Of a stretch of DNA of 5,777 nt, positions 1 to 5,777 are shown piece by piece. Position 1 is the first letter of the stretch; the number at the start of each line of letters is the position of its first letter. Origin of the DNA: Candidatus Auribacterota bacterium (GTDB taxonomy: Bacteria; Auribacterota; JAFGBW01); the NCBI GenBank assembly GCA_016932965.1, contig JAFGBW010000276.1, forward strand, positions 1-5,777, in the 5' to 3' direction. Below the pieces are notes generated by a model. That model worked only from the letters and a program-made list of their open reading frames with translations, ran no database searches and was not told the DNA's origin. A program made the position numbers and the translations under genes.

Positions 1-105
1 AGGCATGTTCTTTGTGGAATACACCCTGAATACCGGGTGATGATCTTCCCTTTTTTTGCCGGGAGCAAATTCAATTTCAGAAAGAAGGGTCTTTTCATTT
101 TCTTC
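1..105 (-). other. C-terminal flank of module 2, running off the window
   Basis: Residues 1891-1925 (for example LLSEIEFAPGKKREDHHPVF) continue without a stop to the window edge. The His-His pair at 1912-1913 and the short strand FRVYS are the only notable points. The domain it belongs to is cut off. Confidence 0.4.
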
Positions 106-3100
106 CATCAGCGGGACCTCTCTGCCTTCATAATCTTTGATGAAAATCTGGAAATTTTCGTTGCAGGCCATGCCTGCAAAGGTTCTCCATAAATCCCGGG
201 CAATCATCTGCTCGAGCTCGGGAACAGAATTGGAGAGTCTCTTGATCCTTCTGACTGTGACGCCCTCTGGAATTTCTTCCGTGATTTCGCGCACTTTTGT
301 CAGAACAACAGTAACCGGTTCGCCGGATGCACCTCTTTTTACTTCCAGAAAAAATTGCACCCTGCGCCCTTCTTTATTGGAGGAAATGATTTCCACGCGG
401 TCCATGTCATTGAAAACCGTGAATTTTCCTGTTCCGAAAGTGCCGGCAAAATCAATCTGGTCCCCTTCCTTTTTCATGGATTTTTCTATGAGAAGAGCCG
501 TCTCACTCAACGCGCCTGTGCCGTTGTCCGTCACTTCCTCGACGAATTCATCTTTAACCGTGTCCCGAAAAAAATCGATCACGAGTTTTCCCTTTTTGTC
601 TTTTGTGGCATCAATGGAATTCTGGGTGATTTCAGCCTTATCCCCTCCGGCCTCCCTCTGCACCGTGACGTTCCTGACAATGGCTGAATCAATGGAATTT
701 GACTTTTCAGGCAGTGTATTCCCCTCAACGGCCTGTTTCAGGTATGTCAGGGGCATGACAGAGCCGGGGGTTTTTCCGGGTCTGGCCTCTTCCAGGAGCT
801 GTATCCGGGAAAGCTCGACATCGCCGTCAGGCATGTCCCAATTGTTTCCCTGCAATTCCGCCCGGCTATCCTCCCTCACTAAAGGACAGTTTAAAGTAAA
901 AAAATCAGCATAGGATCTGGCCGGGCCTATAGCAGCGGCTTTTTTCCGGTCAAAGGCCGTGGTATAGGCATTCAGATTCGTCTGGCTGACCTTTTCAAAA
1001 GCCTTGCTCATCCTGGAAATGAAATTGGACCTGGCGGATTCGCTCAATTGCAGTAACTTCCGGACCTGGAAAACCGATTTTTCCATGTTGCCGGGGGATT
1101 TGAGGCTGAATTCAGAGAGTAACTGGATGATTTTCATGATGGTCAAAGGAGGGGACGCTTCTTTTTTCAGCTCTTCGATCAGGCGGTACAAGGGTTGTGA
1201 AACGAGCTCTTCATTATTTTTATCGGCAAGGGGAGTTGACCACCCGTATCCCCAAAGCTCAAAGGTTTCATCGGTCAAATCCTTGAGGCTGATATTCTCA
1301 TCCGCAATGGTTGTAAAAAGATCCAATACCAGGTTTGTTGAAATCTGTCTTCGTTCCTCGGCATTACTTTGCTGGAGCATTCGCAGACCGGTTTCGGACC
1401 GGGTGAATTCCTCCAGACGTTTCAGTCCCGCCTCCATTCTCCGGTTGAACAGGGCTATGGCCAGGGATGAATCTTTATAGACTGGAGCTGACTGACCCTC
1501 GTGCGCTTCCCTTAACTGGCGTAATACCATCTGTTCGTGCTTCTGGTACAAATTTTCTATATCAGGCCGCATGAGCTGATGGATATCCCCTGTATAGGAG
1601 GGAAGCAGTCTTTGGATTTCCTCCATGAATTGACTGTAACCGGCCTGGGCTTGGCTGATCCATCTGTCCCTGGCAGGCTGGACATGAGTTTTCCAGGCTT
1701 CCGCATATTCAGGAGTTGTCTCCCAGGCAGATTCAGGTCTCAGCGTCAGGTCAGGAAGAAGAGGGGTGTTTGCAACCATCAATTCGTGTTGCTTAGAAGA
1801 AGCGAATTCCTGTGAAAAATAGCCTTGCAGTTCGGAAATCAATCCTATTTCGCCTTTTTTCATCAAATAGGAAATGACCATCGTAAAAGCCTGCCCCCCT
1901 GTGGCAGGATCTAAACGATCTCCATCGTGGAAGGCTGGGTTGGCTGATAGGTCAAAGGCAGGAGATGCAGCGTCTGGCTGAGCAGATGTCATGATTCCGG
2001 GAAAATACCTGGTTATGATTTCAACCACTTTGTGCGGAGAAGTCTCCCTGGTTGAAAGAAGCATATGAAAAATTTCAATGATAGTGAAATTTGATTTTGG
2101 AACTTTCTCTCCTGATTGAATTTCAAATAAATTTTCCGCGGCCTGACTTTCAGTTAGCTGTCCTTTTTCCAATTGATAGTAAACATCAAAAAGTGTCCAG
2201 AATGCAGTCTGGCCTGAAAATTGACCGTGAAACAGTTTGTATTGTGATGGATTTTTGTCTTTGAGTTCTTTCAGGGGACTGAAAATCAAATGACGGAATT
2301 CAGGCCTGTTTTGCAATACGGCAGTCATTAAATTTTTGACCACAATAATCCATGCGGGATATCTGAGCAGTAATTCAAAAATTTTCTGTATTTCTTCTTC
2401 AGAAAGGAGCGTAATCTTGTCAGGTATTTTAACGGATATGGTATTATAAATCTCAAGGGCATGGTTGAAATCCTTTTTTTCCATATGAGACAAACAAACC
2501 TGCAGCATGAGTTTGAGATTATAGTCCGTGTCAGAACTGCTCGAGCTGATCGAGCCGGCTGTTACTGAACCTACTGCAATAGCCTCATCGTTTTTAGAGT
2601 AAACCGTATACCTGCTCATCATATTTGAAGGATAGGAATAGTCGTGGGGATAGGAGGCTACTTTGTCCGCGAACTCCGGCAGTCTTTGGAGCTCACTCAT
2701 ATAGGCATCTAACCGGTTTTGTTCTGCCATTATGCGTAAAAAATTGGGTAATTGCTTCAGCAGTTCAGCCAGATGGGCATGGGGGGTTCCCTGATCCTGG
2801 TCGTGTATGAGTATGAAATCAATCACCTCGGTTTCAATAGCCGGCCCCTGTTTTTTTGCGAATTGAATGGCCTGAGCGTATTTCCCCTGATTCAACAAGG
2901 CTTGTGTGATTTTCTGCAGATTGCGGATATCAGAATAATAATTGGTTTGTTTTTTTCCGTCTTCAGGATTCTTTCTGATAATGGCTCGAATCAGATACTC
3001 GAATATTTCCTGAGTGCATAGGGATTCTGCTAAGGCTTTTGCCTCCTGATAGGCATGATCCGTGTCAAGCCCCACATAGAGGTCTATCAATGCCCGGGTT

Positions 3101-5777
3101 TTTTGCGCCTCTCCGACAGCGCCTATCATTTCCATTGGTGTGGCTCTTACGGCTTGTATTTTCGGCAGAATGTCATCCCTGACATATTCCGCCAGTTGGG
3201 GATCTCCTGTTGCCAAAAGCTCATCGGCTGCTGCCCGGTATTCTCCAAAATTTTTAGGGGTGTCCGCCGCAGTGGGTAATGTAAATGAATCAAAATGCGA
3301 CAAATCCGCTGTGCCGGTTTCTTCAAACAAACACCGGACTAATCTCGCCGCGGCTGATGGGGAACGGCTTTCACGGATGCTGCAGCGGGGAATGAGAGGA
3401 ACTAATCCTGGTATTTTATCCTTCCTTCCGGTTTTGCCGTACATGCGGATAACAGAGAGCAGTCCCTCGAATGGGCTGACGCCATATTCTGAATGGAAAT
3501 CAAAGGTCACATCATTCAGTTCACCCGCGAATTTATCGGCGATCCGCAGAATTTCCTCCCGGTTCATCATCTGCGTCATCGCTATTTCAGGAGTCTGTAA
3601 AAATTTTCCGAGCGCTTCTGCATCCGCCTCTCCCAGGGGTTTTGTCCCTGCCGGGGAAGGCGCTGAAGGCGTGACACTCAACTCAGCCGGTGCCTCATGG
3701 ATTTCATAATCGGTTCTCGGAACAACCGGTGTGAATCCCTGGATCGAAGAGAGTAAAAATTCCAGATGCATTGCCTCTGTTTCGGTTAAACCTGTTTTCT
3801 GTTTTTCCATGAAATCAATGACCCGTTTTCCGATTTGACTGGGTATGACAACAAATCCCTCGCCGCGGATAATGGGCGTGCGCCTGCCGTCAGGCCAGGT
3901 GTGCCAGGAAAGATTCAGATTGGCCCCCCATTTATTCTCAAACTCTTTTCCGGCAAAAGGAACGCTGATCACCGGGATCTTATTGGTTCCGCCTGCATTA
4001 ACTTGAGGGATGATTTCTCCGCCCAGGGATAGGAGGTTCACTCCCTGCCAGTTGAAAAGATAGGGATTCAGGTAGACAGCCGTTTTACCTTCAGGAATGG
4101 CGATGGATTGGTAGACAGGGTCATGCGGCAGAAAGACAAAATGATTTTTTACCATCTCCGTTATCAAAGGCTCCATGGCCTTTCTGGCTTCCATGCGGAT
4201 ATCTTTGACCAGGGTTTCATATTTGTTGTTGCCTCTGGCCATTTCCTCCATGCCCGCGATGATGGAATTGATGAAGCGGATTTTTTGTTCAGGCTTTAAT
4301 TCATCGTTTGCCAGAAGTTTTTTAATAAGGGACACGGCGGCTTTTTGAAAGCGTCTGTCCATGATCACACTGTCCCTTGTTTCAGGGACAGACATCATCC
4401 TCCCCATTTCAACCAGCATGCCTCCTTTGACACTATCATCTGTGATGACCCCTGCCGGAATTTTCACGGCCCTGATCACTTCGCCGTTTCGTGAGAAATA
4501 GATCATGTCGGGCAGGGTCTTGTCATGCACGAGCTGTCCCTTTTCCTCCAATTCCTTCTCTTCATCCGTCAGAGGCTCTTCGCCTTTTGTTCCTCTGCCT
4601 TTGACAAACATCCGGGAAGTGACGGGTGCATCCATGCCTCTGCCGTTGTCAACAATGGCTATTTTATTGCGTGTGATATTGACCTTGACGAACAAGTCAG
4701 GCCTGAAATGGCCCGGCTTGGCTCCGTGGGGCACCAGGAAATTCTTGGTGTCAAAACCGTTTACAGGCACATAACCTTCACCGTTCCGGTTTACTGAAAC
4801 ATCCACGTCTGTCACAAAGGGAAATTTTGTTCTGATTTTATTGTCCAGGGTTTCCTGGGAATTCACCTGTATTTCAGTGCTGATAAGAGGAAGCGGATTT
4901 TGAAAGGACACCCTCACAATGGTGCCGCGGTTCATTTTTTCACCCTCCTCATCCCCGATTTCTTTTTTGGCCGCTTCTTTATAATCCTCAACGGAAACCG
5001 GTTTGATGGAGATATAATATCCTCCGTTCGGCGCCCTTATGATGGACAAATGATGAGCTTTTTCAGCCTTGTCGGTTTTGGTATACACATCCACCCGGTC
5101 GCCGGTATGTTCCAGCCAGGCGAGGATCTGTTTGATCCCTTTGCCGAACTGGCCGATTTTATAGCCGTTCGCATCCAATCCGTTGGAAATCGCCTCCAGT
5201 ATGCTTTGCGGTTTTGCCTCCCTGCTTTGTTTGCTGATCTCGTCATCCAGATAGGGATTTTGATAGGAGGTGCCGTTTAAGAGGTTGATGACTCTTTCAG
5301 GAAGATTATTTTCAATTAATTTTTCAAAGATTTTTTGGGAAAGTTCTTCATCTGCCACCCATGGATCGATTCGAAGCTCGGAGCGGATTTGCCTGAGGGT
5401 ATCTTCGGAGACCAGATCTATTTCCGAGAGCCGTCTGATGGCCACCACAAAATGTTCCAGGTCAATGCCTGAAAAATCACCGTGTTTAAAGGCAGATGCT
5501 TCACGCCTGTTTTTTATCGCCACAGCTTCCTCAGAAACCGGTTCAGGAGGCAGGGCTTCTGCCGCGGCAGGAACAGGCGCTGTTTCAGGACCGAAATCCA
5601 TGGGCAGGACTGGCGCGTTGCTTAAACGGGTAACTGTATCATGATACTCTGAAATAGGAGAATGATCGTATAAGCGTAACTGCGTCTGATCGTCCTGGGG
5701 AATCCACTCCTGAGTCAATGATTGGGATGAGAGTAAATACAGAATACCCACGCCGCATTCCCCGGCCACCTGGGATA
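1..5777 (-). CDS. Giant multidomain protein with two GHKL ATPase modules (partial at both ends)
   Basis: One minus-strand frame is open across the whole window: no in-frame tta, cta or tca triplet appears on the plus strand in phase with position 1. It yields 1925 complete codons plus a partial codon at 5776-5777. The translation has balanced, protein-like composition throughout. It contains two GHKL ATP-binding modules (residues about 184-400 and 1700-1890) joined by a mainly helical region with TPR-like stretches, beta-rich parts and low-complexity linkers. No signal peptide or clear transmembrane helix is visible, so the visible part is probably cytoplasmic. GHKL proteins bind ATP and usually dimerise or change shape on hydrolysis; the substrate here is unknown. 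The start and stop lie outside the window. The first in-frame ATG (M59, 5599-5601) has no ribosome binding site and the open frame continues upstream of it, so I do not take it as the start. I do not recognise a named family for the full protein. Confidence 0.95.
106..678 (-). other. GHKL ATPase module 2, canonical motif order
   Basis: Residues 1700-1890. The lead QREAG (1706-1710) precedes the N-box AEITQNSIDATK, with E1715 as candidate catalytic base, N1719 as Mg ligand and D1722-A1723. Strands (KLVIDFF) lead to the G1 loop EVTDNGTGAL (D1750, G1752, G1754). A lid-like segment LLIEKSMKKEGD (1761-1772) follows, then the G2 loop AGTFGTGKF (G1778, G1781, G1783). Downstream strands (DRVEIIS, VQFFLEV) and EGVTVRR (1837-1843) match the GTxV strand position of the fold. 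A beta segment (FQIFIKDYEGREVPLM) follows, as it does in module 1. Gyrase, MutL, Hsp90 and MORC families share these motifs; I cannot place it in any one of them. All residues needed for ATP binding and hydrolysis appear intact. Confidence 0.85.
1891..1989 (-). other. Pro/Ala/Asp-rich break in the helical region
   Basis: Residues 1263-1295 (for example AQPDAASPAFDLSANPAFHD) lack helix-forming periodicity and are rich in Pro, Ala, Ser and Asp. They look like a disordered loop dividing the solenoid into two blocks. Confidence 0.5.
2527..2553 (-). other. Serine-run linker inside the helical region
   Basis: Residues 1075-1083 (SISSSSSDT) contain five consecutive Ser encoded by mixed AGC, TCG, AGT and TCT codons, so this is not a simple DNA repeat. 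It probably forms a loop between helical blocks. Confidence 0.5.
3610..3720 (-). other. Second Pro/Ala-rich linker
   Basis: Residues 686-722 are rich in Pro, Ala, Ser, Glu and Thr (for example HEAPAELSVTPSAPSPAG). They separate the beta-rich region and its helical tail from the long helical part. The composition suggests a flexible, disordered linker. Confidence 0.65.
3841..4158 (-). other. Beta-rich region of unknown family
   Basis: Residues 540-645 alternate short hydrophobic strands with Gly, Asn and Pro turns (HFVFLPHDP, KTAVYLNPYLF, KIPVISVPFAG, WGANLNLSWHTW, RGEGFVVIP). Tryptophan and aromatic residues are enriched compared with the helical parts of the protein. No HExxH, Walker or other catalytic motif is visible. 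It may be a beta-sandwich or ligand-binding domain; I cannot name it. Confidence 0.45.
4159..4575 (-). other. Charged helical region after module 1
   Basis: Residues 401-539 start with a highly charged helix-like segment (LTDEEKELEEKG, residues 402-413) and a short strand pair (MIYFSRNG, EVIRAVKIP). They continue with amphipathic helices (for example FQKAAVSLIKKLLANDEL and YETLVKDIRMEARKAMEPL). No family is recognised. Its position behind the ATP lid suggests a transducer or stalk for module 1, which is inference. Confidence 0.4.
4630..4653 (-). other. Displaced G1 loop (DNGRG) of module 1
   Basis: Residues 375-382 read VDNGRGMD, a near-ideal GHKL G1 box (DxGxG followed by Met) in which the Asp contacts the adenine amino group. 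It lies about 165 residues after the G2 loop instead of before it. Confidence 0.75.
4944..4949 (-). promoter_or_regulatory. Internal Shine-Dalgarno-like AGGAGG ahead of M281
   Basis: On the minus strand a perfect AGGAGG (4949 to 4944) precedes an in-frame ATG (4935-4933, M281) with an 8-base spacer, an ideal bacterial ribosome-binding geometry. It falls in the acidic segment GDEEGEKM inside module 1, between the G2 half and the GTIV strand. The gene clearly does not begin here, because conserved GHKL sequence lies upstream. It could cause an internal start or a ribosome pause, or simply reflect Glu-Glu-Gly codons. Confidence 0.3.
5125..5208 (-). other. Abutting N-box and G2 loop of module 1
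   Basis: Residues 190-217 contain the N-box (E194, N198, D201, A202) and the GxxGxG G2 loop (G208, G211, G213), separated by only NGYKI. A canonical module has strands, the G1 loop and a lid between these two motifs; module 2 of this same protein has about 55 residues there. Confidence 0.75.
5227..5490 (-). other. Helical lead-in to GHKL module 1
   Basis: Residues 96-183 are rich in Leu, Ile, Glu, Lys and Arg in amphipathic helix-like spacing (for example HFVVAIRRLSEIDL and LSQKIFEKLIENNLPERVINLL). The stretch runs straight into the conserved REA lead of the first N-box. I recognise no specific family. It may be a small helical bundle packing on the ATPase module. Confidence 0.45.
5521..5592 (-). 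other. Pro/Ala/Glu-rich linker
   Basis: Residues 62-85 are dominated by Pro, Ala, Glu and Val (for example APVPAAAEALPPEPVSEE). This is typical of a flexible, disordered interdomain linker. It separates the N-terminal edge segment from the helical lead-in to the first ATPase module. Confidence 0.7.
5590..5775 (-). other. N-terminal edge segment of the giant protein with a Gln-x4-Cys-Gly motif
   Basis: Residues 1-62 of the fragment begin SQVAGECGVGILYLL. A Gln (Q2) is followed five residues later by Cys-Gly (C7-G8) and then a hydrophobic helix-like stretch (residues 9-15). This resembles the catalytic-cysteine neighbourhood of papain-like or C39-type peptidases, in which an oxyanion Gln precedes a Cys at the start of a helix. 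The sequence upstream is missing. Histidines follow at H38 and H45 (the first in the segment YDHSP), but I cannot show that either completes a catalytic pair. Cysteine is otherwise scarce in the protein. The domain could equally be the tail of an unrelated upstream domain, so the peptidase reading is weak. Confidence 0.25.

Larger units (their letters stand above)
976..3258 (-). other. Long alpha-helical spacer with TPR-like stretches
   Basis: Residues 840-1600 are predominantly amphipathic helices. Several segments resemble tetratricopeptide or related solenoid hairpins: EYRAAADELLATGDPQLAEYV (about 845-865, 21 residues, given here as a range with key pattern A-A-x-E-L-L-x-x-G-D), LLNQGKYAQAIQFAKK (960-975) and HMEKKDFNHALEIYNTI (1097-1113). 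They show the small-residue and G/D-x-x-x-A-x pattern typical of TPRs, but the repeats are degenerate and irregular. Helical solenoids usually bind partners or act as rigid spacers. Later parts (about 1400-1470, for example LYQKHEQMVLRQLREAHEG) are Gln/Glu/Arg-rich and could form coiled coil. Here the region separates the two ATPase modules by some 1300 residues. Confidence 0.55.
4576..5226 (-). other. GHKL ATPase module 1 with out-of-order motifs
   Basis: Residues 184-400 of the giant protein. The N-box EAISNGLDA (E194, N198, D201-A202) supplies the helix that, in GHKL proteins, carries the catalytic Glu and Mg-binding Asn. Five residues later comes the G2 loop IGQFGKGIKQ (G208, G211, G213), followed by strands (DRVDVYTKT, residues 226-234) and GTIVRVSF (284-291), which matches the GTxV strand usual after G2. 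The adenine-binding G1 loop expected between N-box and G2 is absent there. A strong one, IAIVDNGRGMD (D376, G378, G380), appears at residues 372-382, preceded by a strand-like segment (LFVKVNIT) and followed by MFVKGRGTKG, which resembles an ATP lid. All hallmark residues are present, but the order is N-G2-G1. The parts may form one rearranged domain or belong to two incomplete ones. Nucleotide binding is likely; activity is unproven. Confidence 0.75.

Noticed and set aside
137-913. 258-codon open frame on the plus strand
   Set aside because: It lies opposite module 2, whose conserved GHKL motifs prove the minus strand is coding. The plus-strand translation is Ser/Phe/Thr-rich with no recognisable motif, as expected of an antisense shadow.
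1131-1200. Possible frame break near the dense charged codons in this part
   Set aside because: Codon-by-codon reading shows the frame continues without interruption and with sensible composition on both sides.
2311-2385. Hydrophobic stretch (residues about 1131-1155) as a transmembrane helix
   Set aside because: The run around WIIVV is short, contains Pro and Lys, and fits an amphipathic solenoid helix better.
3140-3709. 189-codon open frame on the plus strand
   Set aside because: It is antisense to the giant gene, with biased Ser/Ala composition and no domain signature or ribosome binding evidence.
4992-5004. Palindromic AAACCGGTTT and other ACCGGT sites as possible operators
   Set aside because: They are short, lie inside coding sequence and match common Pro, Val and Thr codons; no spacing pattern is visible.
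5037-5246. 69-codon minus-strand open frame
   Set aside because: It overlaps module 1 in a different phase. The in-register frame carries the N-box and G2 motifs, so this is an out-of-frame shadow.
4900-5280. 126-codon plus-strand open frame with hydrophobic stretches
   Set aside because: It is antisense to the N-box and G2 part of module 1. The hydrophobic look comes from complementing charged codons (Glu and Lys become Phe and Leu).
5599-5601. First in-frame ATG (M59) as the start of the gene
   Set aside because: There is no Shine-Dalgarno-like sequence just upstream, and the frame stays open and protein-like to the window edge.

Overview
The window is the inside of one very large protein-coding gene on the minus strand. 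In the minus frame whose codons begin (low coordinate) at positions 1, 4, 7 and so on, I read every triplet and found no stop codon from one edge to the other. This gives 1925 complete codons in translation order 5775 to 1, with neither a certain start nor a stop. The open plus-strand stretches and the short second minus-strand frame are shadows of this gene. I see no intergenic space, tRNA, rRNA, IS element, CRISPR array, promoter or terminator. Residue numbers below count from the first complete codon (5775-5773) as residue 1 of the visible fragment; residue k occupies 5776-3k to 5778-3k.

The protein carries two GHKL (Bergerat-fold: Hsp90, MutL, gyrase B, MORC, histidine kinase) ATPase modules about 1520 residues apart. 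Module 2 (residues about 1700-1890) has the canonical order: N-box (E1715, N1719, D1722-A1723), then G1 (D1750-N-G-T-G1754), then G2 (G1778-T-F-G-T-G1783). Module 1 (residues about 184-400) has an N-box with the same spacing (E194, N198, D201-A202). There, however, the G2 loop (G208-Q-F-G-K-G213) follows after only five intervening residues. The only good G1 loop (D376-N-G-R-G380, with a lid-like segment behind it) lies about 165 residues downstream of G2. Either the ATP-binding fold has been rearranged internally, or two half-domains complement each other. This is the most notable thing in the window.

In translation order the layout is: an N-terminal edge fragment with a Gln...Cys-Gly motif; a Pro/Ala/Glu linker; a helical lead-in; module 1; a helical stretch and a beta-rich region of unknown family (residues about 540-645); a second Pro/Ala linker; roughly 750 residues of mostly helical, partly TPR-like sequence with Ser-rich and Pro/Ala-rich breaks; then module 2 and its C-terminal flank, running off the window at position 1. 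I see no signal peptide or convincing membrane segment, so the visible part looks cytoplasmic.

The organism is a bacterium with intermediate GC content by eye. Multi-kilobase single ORFs combining ATPase modules with helical spacers are known from candidate-phylum bacteria with giant genes (Omnitrophota, for example) and from some PVC, Babelota and myxobacterial genomes. I cannot identify the lineage from this sequence. The biological role is unknown. GHKL modules separated by helical spacers suggest an ATP-driven clamp or chaperone-like machine, but that is inference.
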